Shown: positions 29,016 through 37,225, counted from the first letter of the stretch. The stretch: DNA of 64,000 nt from Halalkalibacter nanhaiisediminis (GCF_007830185.1 NZ_VLKZ01000002.1:372001-436000); one strand, 5' to 3'. Made by a program: numbers and translations. The notes: generated by a model not told the origin, from the letters alone.

Positions 29016-29075
29016 TTTTATCTTGACGAACCTGAAAATGAATAAAATGTTCCAGTATCTTATTTAAAAGAATAG
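29016..29075 (+). pseudogene. Decayed C-terminal remnant of a second sspH
   Basis: From 29022 the plus strand reads LDEPENE, then a stop (TAA at 29043), then NVPVSYLKE and TAG. Intact sspH ends LDEPENEQEVPLTYLEE at nucleotide-level similarity that includes a 15-base exact match (GAACCTGAAAATGAA). The Gln codon CAA has become TAA. The 5' two thirds of the gene cannot be found. It is a dead copy, and a hairpin like the sspH terminator follows at 29171. Confidence 0.75.
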
Positions 29076-29170
29076 TAAAAATAGAATTTCATATGACCCC
29101 TTCCCACTCTTTTAATATTTTTTTGTAAACTCACAAAAAAGATTCTTTGATTTATCTTTACAAATACTAA

Positions 29171-29200
29171 AAAACACCGCCTAATTACTGACGGTGTTTT
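29171..29200. terminator. Terminator shared by the sspH remnant and the binding-protein gene
   Basis: AAAACACCG pairs with CGGTGTTTT around a 12-base loop. On the minus strand it ends in TTTTTTAGTA and can stop transcription from the ABC binding-protein gene. It closely resembles the sspH terminator at 28098. Confidence 0.75.
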
Positions 29201-29285
29201 GCAAATTATGATTTCCCTGCTTTAAAAACACTTCACTTTTATACGATCTCATTCTTAGTTAGTTATTCATATATTCAATCTGATG

Positions 29286-30284
29286 TTATTTTAAAACTTT
29301 CTCTAGAAAGCTAAAATCAATTAATCCTTCTAAATCATCTGAATTCGAGTAACCCGCATCTTTACTGATTGTTGCCATTTCTTGAATAACCTCTTCATTA
29401 ACTTCATACGTCACTGTTAAGTTTTCCATTGCAGCAGCCAATTCATCTAAGTCGATCTCTTTTCCTGTTAATTTCTTTAAATGGTTGACTACAATTTCTT
29501 GGCTTTCAACTGGCTCATTCTGAATAAACTGTACTGCTTTAATATGTGCCTGTAAATATTTCTCTACATATTCAGGATGTGATTCTATAAGCTCCTTATG
29601 CGCTACAACAACTGTACTTGTCGATTCTTTCCCCCACGCAAACTCATCCCAATCTAATAACGTACGTCCACTCACTTGGCTTTCTAATACTTGAGCCCAT
29701 GGCTCTGGTATAGCAGCACCATCAACATCCTTTTGTACAAATAACGTTGTTGTATCAGCTGGTGCAGCACTGATCATTTCTACAGTACCTCCATTATCAC
29801 TTGTCTGTAAATTTACATTTTGGAGAGCTTTGCGTAGCATAATGTCTTGCGTACCTCCAATTACTGGAATGGCAATGCGCTTACCGTCTAAATCGGCAAC
29901 CGTCTGAATATCACTATCACTGCGCACAACAAGAACGGCCCCGCCATTTACAGCACCAGATATAATATGGTAGGAAGGATCTTTCAAATAAAAATTCATC
30001 GCAGGACCAGGTCCAACTGTACCGATTTCAATTGCGTTAGTAGCCATACCTTCCATAAATACACCACCGTTATTAAACGTTTGTGCATTAATTTCAATGT
30101 CCTCACCAAATGCTTCAGCAAAAAAACCTTTTTCAAGTGCAACAATAGTTGCTACGTGAGTTAAGTTAGGAAAATAGCCAATCTTCACTTCTGTTTTTTC
30201 ACCTGTTGATGTTTCACCTGAACCGCAGCCAGCAAGAATAATACCAAGTAAGGCAAATAATGTATAAAACGTTCGTTTTTTCAT
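29286..30284 (-). CDS. ABC transporter substrate-binding lipoprotein (SsuA/NitT/TauT type)
   Basis: A lipid-anchored receptor for import of a sulfonate, nitrate-like or thiamine-precursor substrate. The signal ends in a lipobox GIILAGCGSG (Cys near residue 20). The mature part begins EVKIGYFPNLTHVATIVALEKGFF, split over two recognisable SsuA/TauA blocks, and has GTVGPGPAMNFYLKD and GTQDIMLRKAL. AAAGGGGG before ATG 30284 sets the start; the frame extends upstream to 30437 but without support. Length 332 aa. No permease or ATPase gene lies beside it, and the neighbourhood carries integrase and repeat scars, so its partners may have been lost or be elsewhere. Confidence 0.88.
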   Translation of the reverse strand: MKKRTFYTLFALLGIILAGCGSGETSTGEKTEVKIGYFPNLTHVATIVALEKGFFAEAFGEDIEINAQTFNNGGVFMEGMATNAIEIGTVGPGPAMNFYLKDPSYHIISGAVNGGAVLVVRSDSDIQTVADLDGKRIAIPVIGGTQDIMLRKALQNVNLQTSDNGGTVEMISAAPADTTTLFVQKDVDGAAIPEPWAQVLESQVSGRTLLDWDEFAWGKESTSTVVVAHKELIESHPEYVEKYLQAHIKAVQFIQNEPVESQEIVVNHLKKLTGKEIDLDELAAAMENLTVTYEVNEEVIQEMATISKDAGYSNSDDLEGLIDFSFLEKVLK

Positions 30285-30786
30285 CAAGTATTCCCCCTTT
30301 TCACTCTTACATGTATGTCCGTTAAATTTCCTATTTTTATTGAATAGATCATTCTGTTCTAAATTTAAAAAGACAAGATTATTCACAATCGGTTCAAGAG
30401 ATACAATAACGATCATAACTAAGATGACAAAACCCACTTATTAACGTACATGATCTATTTTAAACCATTGACCTGCCCAAATAATCTCTTTGTCGCATTA
30501 ATCAAGACAATCACATTTACCTGATCTAGATCTAGTAATTTCACCAATCCTTTTTGTTAGGGAAAAACGAATGATTTTTGTTTTACGTTTAAATTTCCAC
30601 CACCTATTCTTAGTAAATAGATAAGTTTTATATGTTTTATAGACTTTATAATATTTAAATCAAAATGCTTTGTCAAGAAATTTCAGTTTTATCTTTTTTA
30701 AATTAAATATTGTTACTTAATCTTAATATCTTTAAGATTGTAACTGAATAGACCATTCACTTTAAACACTTGTCCTATTACAGTTA
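30285..30786. other. AT-rich intergenic region upstream of the binding protein
   Basis: About 500 bases with no supported gene. A hairpin AATCTTAA-TATCT-TTAAGATT lies at 30719-30739. An open extension of the binding-protein frame to 30437 contains a hydrophobic stretch but no ribosome binding site. No riboswitch was recognised. Confidence 0.35.
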
Positions 30787-30841
30787 TAAGGTACTTCGTA
30801 TAGCGATAATTAATTTCGTCTTGCTATGTATTATGAATAAG

Positions 30842-30870
30842 AAAAAAAGACCACTCTTTTGAGTAGTCTT
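30842..30870 (-). terminator. Terminator of the repeat gene, copy 1
   Basis: AAGACTACTC pairs with GAGTGGTCTT (one G-T pair) around AAAA on the minus strand, followed by a T-run, 18 bases after the stop codon. Confidence 0.8.
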
Positions 30871-30887
30871 AAGCAAATCCAAGATAA

Positions 30888-31103
30888 CTATTTGATGATT
30901 TCTATTGATGAGATATGAGATGGGTTTATCATAATTGTTCCTTCTCTGCTCAACTGGACTAGGTAGTTTTTTATAACTTTAACACTGCCCCCCATTGGAA
31001 TTTCATTAATATCATAAAAACTGTTTAAAAAACTGTCCGCAGAATAACCAATTTCATTTAACAAGTATTCTTTTCCACTATCCATGATTATTTTAACCTT
31101 CAT
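30888..31103 (-). CDS. Duplicated small protein, copy 1
   Basis: A 71- or 72-residue protein; two adjacent ATGs (31106, 31103) follow AGGGAGGGATA and the second has the better spacing. It begins KVKIIMDSGKEY, has a middle IPMGGSVKVIKNYLVQLS and ends NPSHISSIEIIK. It looks like a compact beta-rich domain. The protein is identical to that at 32867-33082, while the DNA differs at a few third positions. I do not recognise the family. Its location next to integrase remains suggests a mobile-element or accessory origin. Confidence 0.75.
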   Translation of the reverse strand: MKVKIIMDSGKEYLLNEIGYSADSFLNSFYDINEIPMGGSVKVIKNYLVQLSREGTIMINPSHISSIEIIK

Positions 31104-31128
31104 CATTATCCCTCCCTAGCCCATACAT

Positions 31129-31975
31129 CACTTTATTCGCCATCAAGAATGTAGCATGTGTATGTCTTAGATCACGAAGACGGATTTTTTGGAAGTCCCA
31201 ATTGCTCTACGATCACTTTGAAAGCTCGTTTAAAGTTATTCCGATGCACTCAGCTTCCGTTTTTCGTACATACCATTAAATCGTATGGAAGGTATTCATC
31301 TGCCAATACCGTTTTTCCCCGAAAAATGCACTTATGATGTGCTTTCATGCTGTCCAAAAGAGCGTCATGGACATAGAAAACTCTCAGAGCGGTATTGGTC
31401 TTCCATTCATTTACAAAGCCATACACGCTATTCTCGTCGATCTTACTAAGTGGTTTTCGAATGAAGATTCGGTTACCTTCAAATTCAATGTCACTCCACC
31501 GCAAGCCAAGAACCTCACCCATCCGCATACCTGTCTGAGTGGAAATACTGACGCCGATAAAGTGTCTTGTTAAGTTCAATACTCGCTAAGGAGCGTTTGA
31601 AAACAACATCATTTCATCCGCTGTCTCTACGCGAAGCTTTTTCGGCATTCTTGGCAATGAAATATCGTCTATCATTGACTTGTTTAAGATGCCTTTCTGA
31701 GAAGCCTTATAAAGGACTTCTGCCTCAATGCCCTAAGTAGCTCGGATTGTCGTTGGAGAGAGTTTAAGCTCTTCATGAAGTTTCTGATTGTAAGCTTGAA
31801 TGATTGATTCTTCAAACTCACTCATTCGCACTTACCCGATATACGAAACAAGGTTGTAGCGGATTTGCTGCTCATAATTTTGAACTGTACTCGGCTTCAA
31901 CTTAATTTTCTTTGCGTTGAACCACTGTTCTAGATACTTACGAAAATGAATGTCTAAAATCGCATCATTTTTTTA
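31129..31975 (-). pseudogene. Tyrosine integrase pseudogene
   Basis: Reading leftward from 31975, the frame gives a core-binding domain (FRKYLEQWFNAKK, KLKPSTVQNYEQQIR) and then the catalytic domain with box I TGMRMGEVLGLRWSD. Next come a KTNTALR stretch and box II RDLRHTHATFL. It is broken by stops after SYIG (TAA), after TIRAT (TAG), after SNAP (TAG) and after TKNGS (TGA). A one-base insertion in an A-run near 31184-31190 precedes box II. The N-terminal arm-binding domain and the last part with the catalytic Tyr are missing; the right end is cut where repeat copy 1 begins. Confidence 0.88.
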
Positions 31976-31985
31976 TCTAAAGTTA

Positions 31986-32507
31986 CTAATCTACTGGAAT
32001 TAAGGTTGTTGAATCACCTGGAAGTAAAAGCTGAGGGATTTGATTGAGCCTATGGTTATAAACATCAATTTCCCAAATTAAATCAAAACGATCCGCAGGC
32101 CAAACTGTTGGTACATTAATTGCACCAAGAGCATCAGCAAGAATAGGGATATAGGAATGGCTCCAACAAATCAAAACCGTTTGACTTTGAAAGGACGGAT
32201 TAGTGAGTATTTCTTTGGCTACGTCCTTCACTTCAAATTTTAAATGAACGGTGTTAATGGCTAATGCTTGATTAATATAAAGTAATACCTTAATAAGAAG
32301 AGGAATAATTGTTTGTATTTTCCTCTCACTTAAATCTGCTGGACCAGAACCAGCTGCGTATACGGCTTTCATTTGGGGATATTTTTTAATTAATAAGTCA
32401 GCCAGAAGCTCCGCCCTTAATTTTCCACTTTCGTTTAATCCATTTTCTTTTTCAAATTCGGGCTTTTCTGCATGACGGAAAATAATGATTCTCGAAGGAC
32501 CTTTCAT
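31986..32507 (-). CDS. Histidine phosphatase (phosphoglycerate-mutase-like) protein
   Basis: The N-terminal IIIFRHAEKPE carries the RHG-type catalytic His (residue ~11). NGLNESGKLRAELLADLL follows, the usual context in small bacterial histidine phosphatases, and a second His sits in ICWSHSYIP (about residue 118). The 173-residue protein has no signal peptide. AAAGGAG precedes the ATG. It ends close to the start of the integrase pseudogene, and both are enclosed by the direct repeats, so it may be cargo of a lost mobile element. Substrate unknown. Confidence 0.8.
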   Translation of the reverse strand: MKGPSRIIIFRHAEKPEFEKENGLNESGKLRAELLADLLIKKYPQMKAVYAAGSGPADLSERKIQTIIPLLIKVLLYINQALAINTVHLKFEVKDVAKEILTNPSFQSQTVLICWSHSYIPILADALGAINVPTVWPADRFDLIWEIDVYNHRLNQIPQLLLPGDSTTLIPVD

Positions 32508-32763
32508 AGTGATTCACTCCTTTTTTAATGACCATTGTTATTAAAAAGTATGATGATTAACTTGTTTTATGAAACGTAACAGATTTACTACCTTCAAAAA
32601 TATTGTATTAATTGCATGGTTTTTAATTGGAACGATGAAACTTTAATAACATTAGCACCCTTGTTTTTATCACTGATACGTTTTATTTCAGTTCTTTTCT
32701 CCCATTCATGATAAAACTTCACATTGCTCATATGTAGATTACGTCTAACATTTTTATTTTTTG
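32508..32763. other. Intergenic region between phosphatase and repeat copy 2
   Basis: No supported gene. On the minus strand a 68-codon open frame runs from 32800 (inside the repeat) to a TGA at 32594, with an internal ATG at 32731, and contains SNVKFYHEWEKRTEIKR. It has no ribosome binding site and could be the tail of a gene cut by the repeat. Promoter sequences for the phosphatase should lie in the AT-rich part next to 32508. Confidence 0.35.
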
Positions 32764-32821
32764 TAAGGTACTTCGTATAGCGATAATGAGTTTCGTCTTG
32801 CTATGTATTATAAATAACAAA

Positions 32822-32849
32822 CAAAAAGACCACTCTTTTGAGTAGTCTT
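32822..32849 (-). terminator. Terminator of the repeat gene, copy 2
   Basis: Same hairpin as in copy 1 (AAGACTACTC-AAAA-GAGTGGTCTT on the minus strand) followed by a T-run. Confidence 0.8.
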
Positions 32850-32866
32850 AAGCAAATCCAAGATAA

Positions 32867-33082
32867 CTATTTGATGATTTCTATTGATGAGATATGAGAT
32901 GGGTTTATCATAATTGTTCCTTCTCTGCTCAACTGGACTAGGTAGTTTTTTATAACTTTAACACTGCCCCCCATTGGAATTTCATTAATATCGTAAAAAC
33001 TGTTTAAGAAACTGTCCGCAGAATAACCAATTTCATTTAACAAGTATTCTTTTCCACTGTCCATTATTATTTTAACCTTCAT
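32867..33082 (-). CDS. Duplicated small protein, copy 2
   Basis: Protein identical to the one at 30888-31103 although the coding DNA differs at several positions (for example TAT/TAC and CTT/TTT-type third-base changes). The same AGGGAGGG ribosome binding site is kept. It lies just downstream of queF's terminator on the same strand. The fold and function are not recognised. Conservation of the protein despite silent changes suggests that both copies are, or recently were, under selection, although gene conversion could also explain it. Confidence 0.75.
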   Translation of the reverse strand: MKVKIIMDSGKEYLLNEIGYSADSFLNSFYDINEIPMGGSVKVIKNYLVQLSREGTIMINPSHISSIEIIK

Positions 33083-33159
33083 CATTATCCCTCCCTAGCC
33101 CATACATTCGGCAAAAGGAAGAAAATTCCCTTCAATAAACTACTTATGGTGTAAAGAAA

Positions 33160-33196
33160 TAAAAAGCACCTGCCACTAATATGTGACAGGTGCAGC
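33160..33196 (-). terminator. Terminator of the queCDEF operon
   Basis: GCACCTG and CAGGTGC with inner CAC/GTG (one mismatch) close a 6-base loop about 22 bases after the queF stop; the minus strand continues with a T-run. Confidence 0.8.
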
Positions 33197-33217
33197 AAAA
33201 GAATTATGATGAAAAAA

Positions 33218-33718
33218 TTATCTGTTATCAATCGTCTCTGGATACATATCATGATTCATTAAACGGTGCTCTGCTATCTTCTCATATTTCGTCCCAGGCT
33301 TCCCGTAGTTACAATACGGATCGATTGAAATCCCGCCCCGAGGCGTGAACTTGCCCCACACTTCGATATAGCGTGGGTCCATCAGTTCGATTAAGTCATT
33401 CATGATGATGTTCATGCAGTCCTCGTGGAAATCACCGTGGTTACGAAAACTAAATAAGTACAGCTTTAGTGACTTACTTTCGACCATCTTCACATTAGGG
33501 ATATAGCTAATGTAAATTGTCGCAAAATCGGGTTGATTGGTTTTTGGACATAGTGAAGTGAATTCAGGGCAATTGAATTTCACGAAATAATCACGGTTTT
33601 GGTGCTTGTTTTCAAACACTTCTAAAACGGATGGATTATATGAGAAATCATATGTTGTTCCCTGATTACCAAGTAGACTAACGCCTTCTAATTCTTTTTC
33701 ATTTCGACCACTACTCAT
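33218..33718 (-). CDS. queF: NADPH-dependent 7-cyano-7-deazaguanine reductase QueF
   Basis: Reduces preQ0 to preQ1, the last step before tRNA insertion in queuosine synthesis. The catalytic Cys is C57 in [10 protein letters not shown], followed by the essential Asp in QPDFA (D64). The QueF signature [20 protein letters not shown] is split by position ~90-110 and marks the single-domain YkvM type. 166 aa is normal. It is the last gene of a four-gene operon, 18 bases after queE. Confidence 0.97.
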   Translation of the reverse strand: MSSGRNEKELEGVSLLGNQGTTYDFSYNPSVLEVFENKHQNRDYFVKFNCPEFTSLCPKTNQPDFATIYISYIPNVKMVESKSLKLYLFSFRNHGDFHEDCMNIIMNDLIELMDPRYIEVWGKFTPRGGISIDPYCNYGKPGTKYEKIAEHRLMNHDMYPETIDNR

Positions 33719-33736
33719 AGCTGGATTTCCTCCTTC

Positions 33737-34450
33737 TTAAACGCCGCGCTTATTTCCCCAAATTAAAGTGTGAAGCTGCGGCAACACTTTCGCATCATTC
33801 ATTATTACTGACTTCGTTGCTTGCTCAATTAACCATTCATATCGCTTTAAAAGCTTCGACACTAACGATGCATCGTCCGTTGATGAAATATCCTCGTTCC
33901 CAATCTGCAAGAAAAATGGTACTTCAGGATATCGCTCATGGATCATTTCGGCATATAAAAAATCTTCTTCATTAAATATGACAACCTTTAAACTAAAATA
34001 TGAATTCGCATTTGTTAGCTCTTCGATATAATAATCAAGTTGTTTAACATTCGTTTTCATCTTTGAACTTGGTGGCTTTGGTGAGATTGTTACATCATCA
34101 ATTTTCGTCATCCACTCTTGCCAAATTGACCCTTGTGTTTCGATTGCCACCTTCCAACCATTTTCATGACACAAGTCCACAAGCTGATCAATTCCTTTAT
34201 GAAGTGCTGGATTCCCACCTGAAATCGTTACATGCGAAAAAGCGTCGCCTCCGATTTCCTTTAGCTTAGCGACGATCTCGCTTGCTTCCATAGCCGTACT
34301 TCTTGCTGATCCGTCCCATGTAAAGCTCGAATCACACCAAGAACAAGAGTAATCACAGCCACCTGTGCGAACAAACATTGTCTTTTGTCCAATGACCATT
34401 CCTTCACCTTGAATCGTCGGACCAAACACTTCCATAACCGGGATTTTCAT
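33737..34450 (-). CDS. queE: 7-carboxy-7-deazaguanine synthase QueE
   Basis: A radical-SAM enzyme converting carboxytetrahydropterin to 7-carboxy-7-deazaguanine. The cluster Cys residues are C32, C36 and C39 in GCDYSCSWCDS, the compact CX3CX2C arrangement. EVFGPTIQGEGMVIG precedes them and ISGGNPALH binds SAM. 237 aa. The start overlaps the end of queD by 4 bases, so translation is probably coupled. Confidence 0.96.
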   Translation of the reverse strand: MKIPVMEVFGPTIQGEGMVIGQKTMFVRTGGCDYSCSWCDSSFTWDGSARSTAMEASEIVAKLKEIGGDAFSHVTISGGNPALHKGIDQLVDLCHENGWKVAIETQGSIWQEWMTKIDDVTISPKPPSSKMKTNVKQLDYYIEELTNANSYFSLKVVIFNEEDFLYAEMIHERYPEVPFFLQIGNEDISSTDDASLVSKLLKRYEWLIEQATKSVIMNDAKVLPQLHTLIWGNKRGV

Positions 34451-34872
34451 TTTAATTCCTCCGGTTTTGGACGGTATACGACATAGCTTGTCGGCGTTTC
34501 ACGAACGACGACTTGTAGACATTTTGGCTTATTAGCCTGTGTATTTAACTCTTTTTGAATGGCCGACCAAATTTGTTCAGCCACTCGTTCAGTTGTTGGA
34601 AATACTGCCTTGTACTCAGGATGATCATTTAAGACTGAATGATCATAGCGTTTATGAACAATATCTTTTATTTTTTTGAAGTCAACAAGAAATCCAAGTC
34701 CATCAAGAGTATCGCCACCAATTGTAATATTAATGAAATACGTATGACCATGCATATGCTGGCATTGACCAGCATCTTCACTTGGAATAAAGTGAGCTGC
34801 AGCAAGATGCATGTCTTTATTTAATTCATAGCGATAAGAGTGCTGGACTTGTGGGTAAAATTGCTGCATCAT
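34447..34872 (-). CDS. queD: 6-carboxy-5,6,7,8-tetrahydropterin synthase QueD
   Basis: Converts dihydroneopterin triphosphate to carboxytetrahydropterin, the first committed step. The catalytic Cys is in [13 protein letters not shown] (C37), and the zinc His residues are in AAAHF (H27) and HMHGH (H39, H41). 141 aa is normal for the PTPS family. The ATGs at 34872 overlap the queC stop as ATGA, and GGAGGTGG lies upstream inside queC. Confidence 0.95.
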   Translation of the reverse strand: MMQQFYPQVQHSYRYELNKDMHLAAAHFIPSEDAGQCQHMHGHTYFINITIGGDTLDGLGFLVDFKKIKDIVHKRYDHSVLNDHPEYKAVFPTTERVAEQIWSAIQKELNTQANKPKCLQVVVRETPTSYVVYRPKPEELK

Positions 34873-35537
34873 AAGCTACCACCTCCTTGCTTTTGTGCAA
34901 GATAGGAATCTAACCCTTGCTTCCGTAGCTTACATGCTGGACATTTTCCGCACCCATCTCCACGAATTCCTTCGTAGCAAGTAAGTGTCTTCTCTCTTAT
35001 AAACGAAAGAGCACCTAAATCATCAGCTAGTTTCCACGTTTCCGCTTTATTTAACCACATTAATGGTGTGTGAATGACAAATTGTTCTTCCATAGCCAAG
35101 TTTAATGTGACATTCAAAGATTTCACGAAGACATCCCGGCAATCGGGATACCCGCTAAAATCTGTCTCACAAACACCTGTGATAATATGTCGAGCCCCGA
35201 TTGACTGAGCATAGACAGCTGCAAATGATAAAAACAGATGATTTCGGCCAGGAACAAAAGTCGACGGTAATTCTCCGTTCTCCCCTTCTTTGACTTCTAT
35301 ATCACTGCGAGTTAATGCATTTGCAGATAACTGATTAATAAGCTTCATATCTAAAACGTGAAAAGAAACGCCTATTTCTTCAGCAATTTCACGTGCACAT
35401 TCAATTTCATATGAGTGACGCTGTCCATAATCAAATGTGACAGTAGCGACTTCTTTAAATTGTTTAAGCGCCCACAATAAACATGTCGTACTATCTTGTC
35501 CGCCGCTAAATACGACAACCGCCTTTTCATTTCTCAT
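34869..35537 (-). CDS. queC: 7-cyano-7-deazaguanine synthase QueC
   Basis: Uses ATP and ammonia to turn 7-carboxy-7-deazaguanine into preQ0. The PP-loop SGGQDST is at residues 11-17. A zinc-ribbon C-terminus has [19 protein letters not shown]. 222 aa. It is the first gene of queCDEF and lies behind a preQ1-I riboswitch about 230 bases upstream. The order C-D-E-F equals ykvJKLM of B. subtilis. Confidence 0.97.
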   Translation of the reverse strand: MRNEKAVVVFSGGQDSTTCLLWALKQFKEVATVTFDYGQRHSYEIECAREIAEEIGVSFHVLDMKLINQLSANALTRSDIEVKEGENGELPSTFVPGRNHLFLSFAAVYAQSIGARHIITGVCETDFSGYPDCRDVFVKSLNVTLNLAMEEQFVIHTPLMWLNKAETWKLADDLGALSFIREKTLTCYEGIRGDGCGKCPACKLRKQGLDSYLAQKQGGGSL

Positions 35538-35736
35538 GTCTCATTTCTCCTTTTTTGTCTGGCATTCGCATATACTCATGCCTTACCATGAGAACGAGCA
35601 TTCGATAAACTCCTAAATTGGTATATCAGTTCTTTTGATACAGTCAATCATAATTTACATTTCTTCGGATAAACTATACAAACAACTTTTATCGGTAATC
35701 ATTGCATGAACTGATTAATGTCTTCATAAATGACAA

Positions 35737-35761
35737 GAAAACTGTACTAAGCGCACAGTTT
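35737..35761 (-). terminator. Attenuator of the preQ1 riboswitch
   Basis: On the minus strand AAACTGT and ACAGTTT form a 7-bp stem with T-rich sequence after it. The loop contains CTTAGT, complementary to ACTAAG at the 3' end of the aptamer, giving a clear choice between terminator and antiterminator. Confidence 0.75.
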
Positions 35762-35764
35762 ACA

Positions 35765-35799
35765 CCTTAGTTTTTTATAGAGGGAGTTTGCGAACCTCT
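35765..35799 (-). ncRNA. preQ1-I riboswitch
   Basis: The minus strand reads AGAGGTTCGCAAACTCCCTC followed by TATAAAAAACTAAGG. This fits the preQ1 class I consensus: the AGAGG...CCTCT stem, the A-rich tail and the terminal CTAAGG for the pseudoknot. It sits in the queCDEF leader and should switch the operon off when preQ1 is plentiful. Confidence 0.95.
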
Positions 35800-35925
35800 T
35801 TCTTTTTTATTCAAATTCTATAATAGCATAATAAACATATGTAGGGCTATTCTTTTCACTTCTTCAAAATCTTTGGTAAGATATGAGTGATACATCCACT
35901 TTTATACATAGAAATGAGGAATGCA

Positions 35926-37161
35926 ATGATGTCTACCTTTCAAAAGAATGTAGAAAAATATGCAGAGTTGGCAGTCAAAGTCGGCGTTAATATCCAACTT
36001 GGTCAAACGCTAGTCGTTCGTACTCCTATCACAGCTGTTGAACTCGTCCGAATAGTGGCAAAAAAAGCATACGAAGCTGGAGCAAAAAATGTTCATGTTG
36101 ACTTTAGTGATGAAGAGTTGACCAAAACAAAATATGAGCTTGCACCTGATGAAGCCTTTCATGAAGCTCCTGAATGGATTGCAAAAGGTTATGAAGATCT
36201 CGCGGCAAACGGAGCTGCTTTCTTGAGCATTACTGGCTCAGACCCTGATTTATTAAAAGGTGTTGACCCAGAACGCGTTTCAAATGCAAACAAGGCAAAC
36301 GGTAAAGCAATGGAAGGCTTTCGTTCATACATCACTTCTGACAAAATTAGCTGGTCGATTGTCGCGGTACCATCTACTGGTTGGGCAAAAAAGGTATTCC
36401 CGAATGAAACAGATGAAAAGGCAGTTGAAAAGCTTTGGGATGCCATATTTGCCGCTACTCGTATTAATCAAGAAGATCCTGTAGCCGCATGGCAAGAGCA
36501 TTTAAAAACACTTGATGAGAAAATGAATACATTAAATGAAAAGCATTATAAAGCTCTTCATTACACATCTGAAGGAACTGATTTGACAATCGAGTTACCT
36601 GAAACTCATCTATGGGTTAGTGGTGGTAGTGAAAATAAAGAAGGCGTTTCATTTGTGGCGAATATGCCGACAGAAGAAGTATTCACATCAGCGAAGAAAT
36701 CAGGCGTCAACGGCACAGTTGTCAGCACAAAGCCTTTAAACTATGGTGGAACAATGATTGATAATTTCTCACTTACATTTAAAGACGGGAAAGTCATTGA
36801 TTTTAAAGCAGAAGAAGGATATGAAACATTAAAACGTTTGTTAGAAACAGATGAAGGTTCAAGCTTTATTGGCGAAGTTGCACTTGTACCACACCGTTCA
36901 CCGATTTCAGATACAAATATCATCTTCTTCAATACGCTTTTTGATGAAAATGCCTCTAACCACCTTGCTCTCGGGTCTGCATACGCATTTTGCATCGAAG
37001 GCGGAAAAGAAATGAACAAAGAAGAGCTTGAGAAAAATGGCTTAAACACAAGCATTACCCACGTTGATTTCATGATCGGCTCAGCTGATATGAACATCGA
37101 TGGGATAACGGCTGATGATAAGCGTGAGCCTATTTTCAGAAATGGAAACTGGGCGTTCTAA
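35926..37161 (+). CDS. ampS: M29-family aminopeptidase (AmpS/PepS)
   Basis: A metal-dependent cytoplasmic leucyl-type aminopeptidase. The N-terminal GVNIQLGQTLVVRTPI and the later LPETHLWVSGG, GEVALVPHRSPIS, TLFDENASNHLALG and THVDFMIGS segments carry the Glu/His/Asp metal ligands of clan MQ. The start is placed at ATG 35926, 6 bases after GAGG; 35929 is possible. That gives 411 aa, the usual length. Alone, with its own palindromic terminator. Confidence 0.95.
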   Translation: MMSTFQKNVEKYAELAVKVGVNIQLGQTLVVRTPITAVELVRIVAKKAYEAGAKNVHVDFSDEELTKTKYELAPDEAFHEAPEWIAKGYEDLAANGAAFLSITGSDPDLLKGVDPERVSNANKANGKAMEGFRSYITSDKISWSIVAVPSTGWAKKVFPNETDEKAVEKLWDAIFAATRINQEDPVAAWQEHLKTLDEKMNTLNEKHYKALHYTSEGTDLTIELPETHLWVSGGSENKEGVSFVANMPTEEVFTSAKKSGVNGTVVSTKPLNYGGTMIDNFSLTFKDGKVIDFKAEEGYETLKRLLETDEGSSFIGEVALVPHRSPISDTNIIFFNTLFDENASNHLALGSAYAFCIEGGKEMNKEELEKNGLNTSITHVDFMIGSADMNIDGITADDKREPIFRNGNWAF

Positions 37162-37183
37162 TAAACAATCTAATATCAATAAC

Positions 37184-37225
37184 AAAGATAGTCGTATTTT
37201 GTTTAAACAAAATACGACTATCTTT
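37184..37225. terminator. Perfect 42-base palindrome after ampS
   Basis: AAAGATAGTCGTATTTTGTTT is followed immediately by its exact reverse complement, without any loop bases. It is placed 22 bases after the ampS stop and probably acts as a terminator for both flanking genes. Confidence 0.75.

Larger units (their letters stand above)
30787..31128. repeat. Direct repeat, copy 1 (about 342 bp)
   Basis: This segment recurs almost unchanged at 32764-33107 in the same orientation. It begins TAAGGTACTTCGTATAGCGA, contains a whole 72-codon gene with its terminator, and ends CTAGCCCATACAT. It directly abuts the broken end of the integrase pseudogene. Confidence 0.93.
32764..33107. repeat. Direct repeat, copy 2 (about 344 bp)
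   Basis: Second copy of the 30787-31128 segment, same orientation, about 1.6 kb away. The copies differ by a handful of substitutions and a 2-base indel in the non-coding part before the terminator. Both end at CCCATACAT. Confidence 0.93.

Noticed and set aside
30285-30437. N-terminal extension of the ABC binding protein
   Set aside because: The frame is open but lacks a ribosome binding site, and the ATG at 30284 directly starts a proper lipoprotein signal peptide after AAAGGGGG.
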